NCBI GenBank assembly: GCA_963792895.1
Contig: CAWBYA010000003.1
Coordinates: 186,001-250,000 of the forward strand
Direction: 5' to 3'
Source: UBA6912 sp963792895
Lineage (GTDB): Bacteria; Actinomycetota; Acidimicrobiia; Spongiisociales; UBA5794
Length of the DNA: 64,000 nt
A program made the position numbers and the translations under genes. A model generated the notes under the pieces. That model saw only the letters and a list, made by a program, of their open reading frames with translations. It was not told where the DNA came from and made no database searches. This document shows, piece by piece, positions 25,154 to 33,178 of the stretch. How positions within the stretch are numbered: the first letter of the stretch is position 1; each line of letters begins with the position of its first letter.

Positions 25154-26428
25154 GTGACGACCATCACCAAGGTATGGGCCCGCGAGGTCCTGGATTCCCG
25201 GGGTAACCCGACGGTCGAAGCCGAAGTCTTCCTCGCTGGCGGAGGGTTCGGCCGAGCGGCCGTCCCGTCCGGCGCATCCACGGGGGCGCTCGAAGCCAAT
25301 GAGCTTCGGGACGGCGGAGACCGCTATGGCGGAAAGGGCGTACAGCGGGCCGTCGCCAACGTCAACGAGACCATAGCCCCGAAGCTCGTCGGTCTCGATG
25401 CCACGCTTCAGGAGCACATCGACCAGGTGATGCTCGACCTCGACGGCACCCCCAACAAGGAGCGGCTCGGCGCCAACGCCATCCTCGGCGTGTCGCTCGC
25501 CGTCGCGAGGGCGGCTTCTACGGCGGCCGGCCTGCCGCTCTACCGCTACCTCGGGGGCACCTCGGCGCGGACGCTTCCCGTACCGTGCCTCAACGTCCTC
25601 AACGGTGGCGCTCACGCAGCAAACTCCGTCGACATCCAGGAGTTCATGCTGGTGCCCGGCGGTGCGCCCAGCTTCGCTGAAGCGCTTCGCTCCGGTGTCG
25701 AGGTGTACCACGCGCTCAAGAAGGTCCTCGCCGGTCGCGGTCTGACCACCAACGTCGGGGACGAGGGCGGGTTCGCGCCTGATCTCCCCGCCGACCGCGC
25801 CGCCCTCGAACTGCTCAGCGAGGCTGTTGCGGCTGCAGGCTACACCCCGGGCACGGACATCTCCTTTGCGCTCGATGTGGCCGCCACGGAGATGTTCCGC
25901 GAGGGCCATTACGAGCTCGACGGCCGGCCTATGTCGGCCGAGGAACTCGTCGACTACCTGGCCGGCCTCGTCGATGACTTCCCGCTGGTGTCTATCGAAG
26001 ACGGCCTCGCCGAAAACGACTGGGACGGTTGGGCGTTGCTCACCGAACGGCTCGGCGACCGCATCCAGCTCGTAGGGGACGACCTCTTCGTGACCAACGA
26101 AGGGATCCTGCGGCGCGGCATCGACGAGCACGTGGCGAACGCCGTGCTCATCAAGGTCAACCAGATCGGCTCGCTCTCCGAGACGCTCCACACGATGGAG
26201 CTCGCCGAGCTCAACGGATACGGGAGAATGGTCTCTCACCGTTCGGGCGAGACCGAGGATTCGTTCATCAGCCACCTCGTCGTCGCCACCAACGCCGGTC
26301 AGATCAAGACCGGGGCACCTGCGCGCGGGGAGCGGACGGCGAAGTACAACCAGCTGCTGAGGATCGAGGAGATGCTCGGATCGGACGCCCGCTACGCCGG
26401 ATGGGCGCCCTTCAAGGTAGCGCAGTGA
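25154..26428 (+). CDS. eno: Enolase
   Basis: A 424-residue glycolytic enzyme that converts 2-phosphoglycerate to phosphoenolpyruvate. All signature parts are there: EVLDSRGNPTVE, GASTGALEANELRDG, NVGDEGGFAPDL with the catalytic glutamate, SIEDGLAENDWDGW, LIKVNQIGSLSE with the catalytic lysine and SHRSGETEDSFI. Full length. GTG start with a purine-rich site. It heads an operon: its stop overlaps the septum gene by 4 nt, and DUF501 and ppx follow with similar overlaps, a gene order that is characteristic of Actinobacteria. Confidence 0.98.
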   Translation: MTTITKVWAREVLDSRGNPTVEAEVFLAGGGFGRAAVPSGASTGALEANELRDGGDRYGGKGVQRAVANVNETIAPKLVGLDATLQEHIDQVMLDLDGTPNKERLGANAILGVSLAVARAASTAAGLPLYRYLGGTSARTLPVPCLNVLNGGAHAANSVDIQEFMLVPGGAPSFAEALRSGVEVYHALKKVLAGRGLTTNVGDEGGFAPDLPADRAALELLSEAVAAAGYTPGTDISFALDVAATEMFREGHYELDGRPMSAEELVDYLAGLVDDFPLVSIEDGLAENDWDGWALLTERLGDRIQLVGDDLFVTNEGILRRGIDEHVANAVLIKVNQIGSLSETLHTMELAELNGYGRMVSHRSGETEDSFISHLVVATNAGQIKTGAPARGERTAKYNQLLRIEEMLGSDARYAGWAPFKVAQ

Positions 26429-26853
26429 CCCAGGCGACGATCGAGCCGCAGACCGATTGGCATGAGCCATCGCGTGGCAGGCGAGCGAGCTGGCTCGCCG
26501 TGCTCTTGATAGTGGCGCTTGCTGTGACCCTCGCCGGCGTGTTTCCGTTCCGGCAGATCCTCGCCCAGGATCGCCAGGTGGCGGCTTCCCAAGAGAAGCT
26601 CGACGCTCTCGTCGCCGAAAACGCGCGGCTCTCCGAGGAGATCGAGATCCTCGGGACCCCCTCGGAGATCGAGCGCCTCGCCAGGGAAGACCTCGGACTC
26701 GTATACCCCGGCGAGACTGGATACGCGGTGCGTACGCCGCCCGAGGCGGAAGTCGGACCTGAGCCCGTTCCCGGCGGTCAAGGCGACCGACGGTCGATCG
26801 TCGACAAGATCTGGGACTTTCTCACGGGGCGCGACCTCGTGTCTGATGGATGA
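26425..26853 (+). CDS. FtsB/DivIC-type septum formation protein
   Basis: A 142-residue bitopic membrane protein. One transmembrane helix (about 23-45) is followed by a leucine-zipper coiled coil (about 50-80, KLDALVAENARLSEEIEIL), then ERLAREDLGLVYPGE, the signature of the FtsB/DivIC family of divisome proteins that bridge FtsL and FtsQ. The C-terminal tail is proline- and glutamate-rich. GTG start overlapping the eno stop. The eno-divIC neighbourhood is widely conserved in Actinobacteria. Confidence 0.88.
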   Translation: MTQATIEPQTDWHEPSRGRRASWLAVLLIVALAVTLAGVFPFRQILAQDRQVAASQEKLDALVAENARLSEEIEILGTPSEIERLAREDLGLVYPGETGYAVRTPPEAEVGPEPVPGGQGDRRSIVDKIWDFLTGRDLVSDG

Positions 26854-27382
26854 TCGGGACGCCGTAGCCGTTCAACTTGGGCGCCCGCCGCGGTCCCCCA
26901 TCGATGTGGTCGCCAGATGCCACCTCGGGTTGCCGGTGGTGATCGCCGTTCCTCCCTACCTCGACGACGGCACGCCCTTCCCCACCCGGTACTGGCTGAC
27001 CTGCCCGCTGGCCGGAAGACGTATCGCACGCATCGAATCTCGCGGTGGCGTGAAGGCCGCTGAGGATCGTATCGCCGCCGATGCGAGCTACCGGGAACGA
27101 TTCGACACGGCGATGCGCCGATACGCTCGGGAGCGTGATGCTCTGATCCCGACGAGTGGATCCGAGACCCGGCCATCCGGAGGCGTGGGAGGCTCCCACT
27201 TCGGGGTGAAGTGTCTCCACGCTCACTACGCCGATCACGCGGCCGGCAACGACAGCCCGGTAGGGGAGGAGACTGCGGGAGCTATCGAACCGCTCGACTG
27301 CCGAGAGCGCTGCGTTGCCATGGTCGAGGGCGCACCCGCTCGGAACCCGGAGTGGCGCGAACCGAAGCGGGCGTTGCCGTGA
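26846..27382 (+). CDS. DUF501 family protein
   Basis: A 178-residue conserved actinobacterial protein of unknown function. It starts with QLGRPPRSPIDVVARCHLGLPVVIAVPPYL and continues with the family marker FPTRYWLTCPLAGRRIARIESRGGVK; the second half is rich in histidine and cysteine. ATG 26846 overlaps the divIC gene by 8 nt, and its stop overlaps ppx. Its fixed place between a divisome gene and ppx suggests co-expression with the eno operon, but no activity can be assigned. Confidence 0.85.
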   Translation: MDDRDAVAVQLGRPPRSPIDVVARCHLGLPVVIAVPPYLDDGTPFPTRYWLTCPLAGRRIARIESRGGVKAAEDRIAADASYRERFDTAMRRYARERDALIPTSGSETRPSGGVGGSHFGVKCLHAHYADHAAGNDSPVGEETAGAIEPLDCRERCVAMVEGAPARNPEWREPKRALP

Positions 27383-28281
27383 AGGTCGCAGGCGTCGACA
27401 TCGGCACCAACACGACCCGGTTGCTCATCGCGGACGTCGAGGCGGGCACCATCGTCCGTCTCGATCGCAGGGCGATCGTCACCCGGCTCGGGCAAGCGGT
27501 CGACGAGAGCCGGACCTTGCTGCCCGAGGCCATCGAACGCACCGTTCACGTTCTGGCCGAATATGGCGAGGCGATTCGTGGTGCTGGCTGCGAGCAGGTG
27601 CGGGCCGTCGCGACTTCTGCAGCTCGCGATGCGCTGAATCGGGACGTGTTTCTCGATGCTGCCGAATCCGCCGTTGGGGTGAGACCCGTGGTGATCAGCG
27701 GTGATGAAGAGGCTGCGCTGTCGTTTGCGGGGACAACCACGGGTCTTGCCGGGGCGGCTCCGTACCTCGTCATCGACCCTGGAGGCGGCAGCACCGAGTT
27801 CGTCGTCGGCACCGGCCGTCCCTCCTATGCAGTGAGCGTCGACATCGGGTCGGTGCGCCTCACCGAACGGGCCTTCCCCGCCCACCCGGCATTGCCATCA
27901 CAGGTCGCCGAGGCCCGCAGCCGTGTCGACGAGCTGTTCGCCGCGGAGGTTCATCTGCCTGGGCCCCCGGGGACCGTCGTCGGTGTCGGGGGCACGTTCA
28001 CCAGCCTGGCCGCCGTCCATCTCGGTCTCCTCGCGTACGATTCGGACCGCGTGCACGGAACGGCGCTTGCGCTGGGAGCGCTTCACGACCTCGTCGATCG
28101 GCTGGCGTTGCTCACGATGGATCAGACCGCAGCGATTCCCTCGCTCGATCCGGCCCGCGCTCCCGTGCTACTCGGTGGCGCAGTCGTCGCCGAACGAAGC
28201 GTGCGCCACGTTGGGGCGGCCGAGGTGATGGTGTCTGAGCACGACATCCTCGACGGCATCGTTCTCAGCCTCACGGGCTGA
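27379..28281 (+). CDS. ppx: Ppx/GppA family exopolyphosphatase
   Basis: A 300-residue ASKHA-fold phosphatase acting on polyphosphate or pppGpp. The phosphate-1 motif VDIGTNTTRLLIAD, the ISGDEEAALSFAG loop, the VIDPGGGSTEFVVG phosphate-2 motif and GVGGTFTSLAAV adenosine-type motif are in order. The short length, without a C-terminal HD domain, is typical of the actinobacterial Ppx1/Ppx2 enzymes. GTG start overlapping DUF501. Converges with the EF-G-like gene only 6 nt away. Which substrate is preferred cannot be told from sequence. Confidence 0.92.
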   Translation: MKVAGVDIGTNTTRLLIADVEAGTIVRLDRRAIVTRLGQAVDESRTLLPEAIERTVHVLAEYGEAIRGAGCEQVRAVATSAARDALNRDVFLDAAESAVGVRPVVISGDEEAALSFAGTTTGLAGAAPYLVIDPGGGSTEFVVGTGRPSYAVSVDIGSVRLTERAFPAHPALPSQVAEARSRVDELFAAEVHLPGPPGTVVGVGGTFTSLAAVHLGLLAYDSDRVHGTALALGALHDLVDRLALLTMDQTAAIPSLDPARAPVLLGGAVVAERSVRHVGAAEVMVSEHDILDGIVLSLTG

Positions 28282-28287
28282 GCGGGA

Positions 28288-30354
28288 TCACTCCTCGTCC
28301 TTGGTCTCCTGGCGGACCTTGTCGACGAGATGGGAAGGCAGCTCGTCGTAGCGATAGTGCTCGGCTGTGAACGTGCCCCAACCTTGTGTGATCGAACGCA
28401 GGTCGATGGCGTACCGCACGATCTCCGAAGTCGGCACCAGAGCAGTGATGCGCTGCATGCCGGCTTCTGCCACCTCTGTGCCCTGCACCTGGCCTCGGCG
28501 AGACGAGAGGTCTCCCATGACATCGCCCTGGTAGTCAGGCGGGACGGTCACCTGCACGCGCGAGATCGGCTCCAGCATCACCGGTCCGGCCTCGGCCATC
28601 GCCGCCTTGAAGCCGAGCCGGCCGGCCATCTTGAAGGACATCTCGGACGAATCCACCGAGTGGTACTTGCCGTCGACGCAGTGCACCTTCACATCGACCA
28701 CCGGGTAGCCGTTGACCCCGCCGTCGGCCATCGTCTCCATGATGCCGTGCTCGACCGCCGGGATGAACTGGCGAGGGATGGAACCTCCCTTGATCTCGTC
28801 GAGGAACTCGAAGCCCTCGCCGCGACCCGCGGGCTCCACCTCGATGATCGCTACGCCGAACTGGCCCCGACCCCCGCTTTGCTTCTTGTACTTCCCCTCG
28901 GCCCTCGCTCTTCCGGTGATGGTCTCCCGGTACGGCACCCGGACGTCGTGCATCTCGACCTCGACGCCGAACTTGCGGGCGAGTTTCTCGATGGTGATCG
29001 CCAGGTGGGTCTCCCCCATGCCGCGCAGAAGTGTCTGCTTCGTCTCGTCGCTGCGCTCGACCACGAGCGCCGGGTCTTCTTCTTGGAGGCGGCGCAGTGC
29101 GTTGGCGAGCTTGTCCTCGTCTGCCTGCGTCGCCGCAGTGATGGCCATGGCGAGAACGGGGACGGGCCGCTCGATCTCGGCGACTCGGACCGGCTTGTGC
29201 TTGGGTGCCAGCGTGTCGCCCGTTGCTGTGTCGCTGAGCTTGGCGACGGCCCCCAGGTCGCCTGCGGGCACCTCCGGGAGCAGCTCAGACTCCTTGCCGA
29301 CCAGATATGCCACCTTGGCGAAGCGCTCGTCGCTGCCCGTCCTGGTGTTGTGGAGCGTCATCTCAGACTTCACGGTGCCGGACAGCACCTTGAACATCGA
29401 GATCTGGCCCACGTAGGGGTCGGCGATGGTCTTGAAGACGAACACCATCGGATCGGAGCTCGGCGAGCTTTCGATCTCGACCTCCTCGTCCCCGGCAACC
29501 ACCTGCACGATGTTGCGGACGGAGGGCGAGGGCCCAATCTCGACGATGAAGTCGGCGAGGCGGTCGACGGCGATCGGTCCGGTCGCCGAGCCGCATACGA
29601 CCGGAAAGACCGTTGCATTGGCGACGCCGATGGCCATGGTCTCTTCGAGCTCGCGGACTGAGGGGACGTCGCCGTCCAGGTAGCGCTCGAGCAACTCGTC
29701 GTTGGCGACCACGATGCCTTCGACGAGGTTGTCGTGCACGCGGTGCTCACGCTCCTCCATCTCGTCGGGGATCTCGCCTACCTCGCCCTTGCCGGAGTCG
29801 TAGACATACGCCTTGTCGGTGAGCAGATCGGCGATTCCGTGGAACGCTGCCTCCTCGCCGATGGGCAGCTCGAGGGGGGCAATGCCTGCGCCGAACCGAT
29901 CCCGGAGCTGTTCGAGGGTGCGGTCGAACGAGGCGCGTTCCTTGTCGAGCTTGTTGATGAAGATCATGCGGGGGATCCCCAGCTTCCCGGCGAGTCGCCA
30001 GACCCGCTCGGTGCCCACTTCGACTCCGTCAACGGCGTTCACCACGAACACGGCGAGATCCACCACGCGCAAGGCGGCGTGGACGTCGCCAATGAAGTCG
30101 GGGTAACCCGGCGTGTCGATGAGGTTGACCTTGTGGCCCTTCCACTCAAAAGGGGCGTAGGCCAGGGAGAGTGACATCCCGCGTTTGGCCTCCTCGGGGT
30201 CGAAGTCGAACACGGTGTTGCCATCTTCGACCCTGCCCAGACGGCCGATGGTCCCAGCCCGGTAGAGCAGCGCCTCTGCCAGCGTCGTCTTCCCCGACCC
30301 GCTGTGTCCCACAAGCGCAACATTGCGAATCTTCTCGGGCGGGTAGACCTTCAC
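28288..30354 (-). CDS. EF-G-like translational GTPase (EF-G2 / FusA2 type)
   Basis: A 688-residue protein with the five-domain EF-G layout: G domain (1-280), domain II (about 300-390), III (395-470), the S5-like domain IV with GRARAEGKYKKQSGGRGQFG, and V. The G1 loop is GHSGSGKT instead of the AHIDAGKT of canonical EF-G, G3 is DTPGYPDF and G4 NKLDKE. Switch I reads RGMSLSLAY in place of RGITI. These changes mark the second EF-G paralogue found in many Actinobacteria, whose role is not settled; it is probably not the main elongation factor. GTG start with GGAGG 7 nt ahead. Confidence 0.88.
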   Translation of the reverse strand: MKVYPPEKIRNVALVGHSGSGKTTLAEALLYRAGTIGRLGRVEDGNTVFDFDPEEAKRGMSLSLAYAPFEWKGHKVNLIDTPGYPDFIGDVHAALRVVDLAVFVVNAVDGVEVGTERVWRLAGKLGIPRMIFINKLDKERASFDRTLEQLRDRFGAGIAPLELPIGEEAAFHGIADLLTDKAYVYDSGKGEVGEIPDEMEEREHRVHDNLVEGIVVANDELLERYLDGDVPSVRELEETMAIGVANATVFPVVCGSATGPIAVDRLADFIVEIGPSPSVRNIVQVVAGDEEVEIESSPSSDPMVFVFKTIADPYVGQISMFKVLSGTVKSEMTLHNTRTGSDERFAKVAYLVGKESELLPEVPAGDLGAVAKLSDTATGDTLAPKHKPVRVAEIERPVPVLAMAITAATQADEDKLANALRRLQEEDPALVVERSDETKQTLLRGMGETHLAITIEKLARKFGVEVEMHDVRVPYRETITGRARAEGKYKKQSGGRGQFGVAIIEVEPAGRGEGFEFLDEIKGGSIPRQFIPAVEHGIMETMADGGVNGYPVVDVKVHCVDGKYHSVDSSEMSFKMAGRLGFKAAMAEAGPVMLEPISRVQVTVPPDYQGDVMGDLSSRRGQVQGTEVAEAGMQRITALVPTSEIVRYAIDLRSITQGWGTFTAEHYRYDELPSHLVDKVRQETKDEE

Positions 30355-30445
30355 GTGAGCGCCTCCAAGTGTTTCGTGATCGAAACCGGCAGGTTAGTGA
30401 GGGTGATGCAGGCCCGCATCGGCGCTGGGTAGCCTGCAGACGCCC

Positions 30446-30531
30446 GCCCGGGTGGCGAAACGGGCAGACGCGGCGGACTTAAAATCCGCTGTCCCTACGG
30501 GGGCGTGAGGGTTCGAGTCCCTCCCCGGGCA
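30446..30531 (+). tRNA. tRNA-Leu (anticodon TAA)
   Basis: An 86-nt class II tRNA. The acceptor stem GCCCGGG (30446-30452) pairs with CCCGGGC (30524-30530), followed by discriminator A; CCA is not encoded. The anticodon arm GCGGACTTAAAATCCGC gives anticodon TAA. There is a long variable arm and the T-loop GGTTCGAGTCC. It reads codon UUA, rare in this high-GC DNA. Confidence 0.97.
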
Positions 30532-30542
30532 CGGCGGGAAGC
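30526..30542 (+). repeat. Imperfect direct repeat, copy at the tRNA-Leu 3' end
   Basis: 17 nt spanning the last six tRNA bases and 11 bases beyond; 15 of 17 match 31828-31844. May mark the edges of an inserted segment. Confidence 0.3.
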
Positions 30543-30892
30543 GTTGCGGCGCAAGGGTTTCGCGTGTTGCCGGCGGCGGCTGGGCAGCTCGGTGACCGCT
30601 GGGGGAGCAAGACACAGACCGGTCTCGCACTGATCGAGGCGGAGACCCTCGCAAACGTAGCCCCGCTCGACATATCGATGACCTACGCATGTGTTGCTCG
30701 ACGCCCACACGACGGCCGCCATGCCTCTCCCACGACCATCAGTCTCTAGGTGGGGGTGATCCTCGTCTGATCAGCAACAACCCGCACGCGGTAGGACGTA
30801 TCAGCCGGTCAGCTGAGGGTCGCGGAGCATGGACGAGACCCACATGGCAGGCGCAGTCCTCGACCGGAGGGAACGCGGAGCTCCTCCCGGCT
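30532..30892. other. 361-nt stretch without a recognisable gene
   Basis: Apart from the short repeat at its left edge I see no protein-like frame, tRNA or clear promoter. It separates tRNA-Leu from the stop of the Tat-exported orphan and may be insertion scar. Confidence 0.5.
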
Positions 30893-31618
30893 CTACTCGA
30901 TCTCGCTCTCGGCGCCGAGACCGACCCCCGTCCAGGTGCCCGTCGACGGAGTCAATGGAACACCGCGGATGTAGGTTGCGTAGGCCTCGCCGGTCGAACC
31001 CCACCGCACGACGCGGTCGCCGACTCGAACTGGTCTGACCCTCGTGATCTTGTTGCGGTTGATGGCATGGAAGAATCCAGCTTCGGCCTCGATCATTGCT
31101 TGCTGGTTCGTGAGATCCGAGGTCACGATCGGTGTGCCCGATCGGAATGTGTCGCGGTCGTCGAAATCCGCGGGCCGGCGGTTCTGGTAGATCGTCGTTT
31201 GACCAGTCCTCCACAAATAGAGGACGGGGCCTTCGACAAGTGCCGCAAGCGTGTTCGCAACCGTGAAGAAGGTGAATCGAGCCGTGCTCTCGTCATGACG
31301 GGGACCACGGAAGAGCTCATCCTGGGTGAAGCCCGCAAGGGATGCGAAGTAGCCGTATTGGTCCGAGGAGGTCTGGTTCGGGTTCGTGACCGCCGCGACC
31401 ATGTCGAAGATCCTGTCCCCGGGCACGATATCGACGACGTCTGCCCCGTCCCCGCCAGAGGATCGCACGCTCGTCGTCGGACCACTGATCGACCCGAACG
31501 CAGGCAACGCCGGACTCATCGCCGCCAGCACACTGCCTCCGGCCACGACGGCTCCAGCCTTGAGGAATGCGCGGCGTCCCCGATCGGGTGTCGCATGTGC
31601 CTGGTCTGCAGCGTCCAT
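30893..31618 (-). CDS. Hypothetical Tat-exported protein
   Basis: A 241-residue protein I do not recognise. It begins with a twin-arginine signal: RRAFLKAGAVVAGGSVLAA with Arg15-Arg16, then PALPAFGS as probable cleavage region, so it should be exported folded. The mature part contains DIVPGDRIFDMVAAVTNPNQ, FTFFTVANTLAALVEGP and QTTIYQNRRPADFDDRDTF, with no cysteines or metal motifs visible. ATG 31616-31618 follows AAGGGGG. It stands alone next to tRNA-Leu in a patch that looks a little less GC-rich than its neighbours, which hints at acquisition. Confidence 0.7.
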   Translation of the reverse strand: MDAADQAHATPDRGRRAFLKAGAVVAGGSVLAAMSPALPAFGSISGPTTSVRSSGGDGADVVDIVPGDRIFDMVAAVTNPNQTSSDQYGYFASLAGFTQDELFRGPRHDESTARFTFFTVANTLAALVEGPVLYLWRTGQTTIYQNRRPADFDDRDTFRSGTPIVTSDLTNQQAMIEAEAGFFHAINRNKITRVRPVRVGDRVVRWGSTGEAYATYIRGVPLTPSTGTWTGVGLGAESEIE

Positions 31619-31827
31619 CGTGACCCCCTTGGTCGATTTCGGACGGCACCAGCGTGGTGTGCCAGCGGCACAGGCGCGGTGTCCACAGTGGGCTCGACTT
31701 GCCACCCCCAGGCGGCAGAACCAAAGCTACTCACCTGGAAGCGGAGCGCGCGGGGCAATTCTGGCCGTCGCAGTTGCTCCTGAGTTGGCCAGTCAGCGAT
31801 CACCCGCAATTGCAGTCACCGATGTCT

Positions 31828-31844
31828 CGGGCACGGCTCGAAGC
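31828..31844 (+). repeat. Imperfect direct repeat, distal copy
   Basis: Matches 15 of 17 bases with the end of tRNA-Leu at 30526-30542; lies 1.3 kb away, beyond the Tat-exported gene. Confidence 0.3.
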
Positions 31845-31864
31845 CTCGCCGCGCAACCTCTACG

Positions 31865-32425
31865 GTGCGTGCATCGGCCGTGGCGGTGAGCGTGCTCGTG
31901 GCGATCCCGGTGGTGGCCTCGTATCGCAGTCTGCCCGACGAAGCGAGCCTCAGGACGGCGGTGTACCGCCAGGTGGTGGCGACCCTCGGGACGTCCTCGG
32001 GCCTCGTCGTCGACAAGGTCTCCGTGCAGAGCAGCGGAGTGATCATCGAGCTGAGCGGTAGCGGGACGGCGCTACCTGCGTCGAGCTTCCAGCAGGATCT
32101 CGTCGACGAGTTGGGGCCCGACGTCGCGTCACGGTCAAGCGGGAGTGACTGCGCAGCCTGTCAGGCAGTGCCCACAACGTTGACGTTCATGGTCGGGAAG
32201 GAAATCTCGATGCCGTTGCGGCGGAACGTGCCGAGGACCGACTCGAAGAGGTCGTGCTGTGCGACGCTGGCTGCAGCGGAATCTGCCGCCCATGCCCGCA
32301 GCTGTAGCGTCGCCGAAGACGCGTCGAGACTGGTGACCGGACAGCTGTCGACCGACTCGATGCCCGGGTGCTGCTCCGCCATCTCGACGAGCAGCCGACG
32401 CGCCTCGGCGATGTCGGCCGAGTAG
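31865..32425 (+). pseudogene. Possible remnant of a membrane protein C-terminus (DUF389-like)
   Basis: From GTG 31865 about 95 codons look protein-like: a short hydrophobic end (AVSVLVAIPVVASY) followed by an alpha/beta stretch, AVYRQVVATLGTSS, VVDKVSVQSSGVIIELSG. This recalls the cytoplasmic C-terminal domain of DUF389 membrane proteins, but the membrane part is absent and the frame then runs antisense into the mscS gene from 32161. Probably a truncated relic. The DUF389 comparison is from memory and weak. Confidence 0.3.
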
Positions 32426-33165
32426 GCGATGCTGACGGGCACGATTGCCTGGACGCGAAGATCCTCTGACGACAGGTTGACGATCGTCTGTCCGATCATG
32501 ACGCTATTCGGTACCACGACTCGCCGGTTGTCGTAGGTGCGCAACACGGTGTGGCCCAGAGTGAGGCTCTCGACGACGGCGGTCTCGATGCCGCCGGGTG
32601 CGGTGACCACCAACCTGTCCCCGATTTGGAAGGGCCGATAGAGAACGATCGATATGCCTGCGATCAAGTTGCCGAGTGTGCTCTGTGCGGCGAGACCGAG
32701 CACGATGCTGACAACGCTCGCAGACGCAAGGAGCGCCGTTCCTGCAGCACGCAGGGCCGGGATCAAGTGGGCGTACACGACCAGAACCACAACGTAGACG
32801 CCGACTCTCGCAACCTGGCCGACGAATCGGATCCGTCCCTTCTGGAGGTCGTCGTCCGCAGAATCGACGATGCGGGTGACGGCGCGTTTCGCCGCCAGCC
32901 CGAGGAGGAAACCGGTCGCTGCGAACAGGATCGCATAGACGATCGCTCCTCCGACGGTTGCCGGGTGAGTAGGTCGCGGCTGAGGTTCATCGAGCGTGTC
33001 CTCCGGTTGGCTGCGGTCATTGTCGCCGTGGAGACGGCGGGTTGGGGCGCATCGCCGGTCGAGGCGCCGCCACTCCGCCGCACCACGATGGCGGGTATCG
33101 TGAGACGGCTGCAGGGGGCGCGACCCTTCCGGCCGCCTGCCCCTGGCCGCCGTCCCTCGAGTCAC
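32161..33165 (-). CDS. MscS-family small-conductance mechanosensitive channel
   Basis: A membrane channel that opens under membrane tension and releases solutes in osmotic downshock. Three transmembrane helices are visible, the last being the pore helix (LLASASVVSIVLGLAAQSTL), followed directly by the MscS beta domain: GNLIAGISIVLYRPFQIGDRLVV, and VVVPNSVMIGQTIVN. The alpha/beta C-terminal domain completes the 334-residue reading. The first 70 residues from GTG 33165 are basic and non-hydrophobic and may not be real, but no other start lies in frame before the first helix. Divergent from the VIT1 gene, 13 nt away. Confidence 0.85.
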   Translation of the reverse strand: MTRGTAARGRRPEGSRPLQPSHDTRHRGAAEWRRLDRRCAPTRRLHGDNDRSQPEDTLDEPQPRPTHPATVGGAIVYAILFAATGFLLGLAAKRAVTRIVDSADDDLQKGRIRFVGQVARVGVYVVVLVVYAHLIPALRAAGTALLASASVVSIVLGLAAQSTLGNLIAGISIVLYRPFQIGDRLVVTAPGGIETAVVESLTLGHTVLRTYDNRRVVVPNSVMIGQTIVNLSSEDLRVQAIVPVSIAYSADIAEARRLLVEMAEQHPGIESVDSCPVTSLDASSATLQLRAWAADSAAASVAQHDLFESVLGTFRRNGIEISFPTMNVNVVGTA

Positions 33166-33178
33166 CGGAGGTAACGAG

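Noticed and set aside
23435..26470. A 1011-codon minus-strand frame opposite mazG and eno
   Set aside because: Both plus-strand genes are unmistakable; the antisense translation has no recognisable domain.
30689..31783. Long plus-strand frame after tRNA-Leu
   Set aside because: Opposite strand of the Tat-signal protein, which has a clear start, ribosome-binding site and signal peptide; the plus-strand product looks like an antisense shadow.
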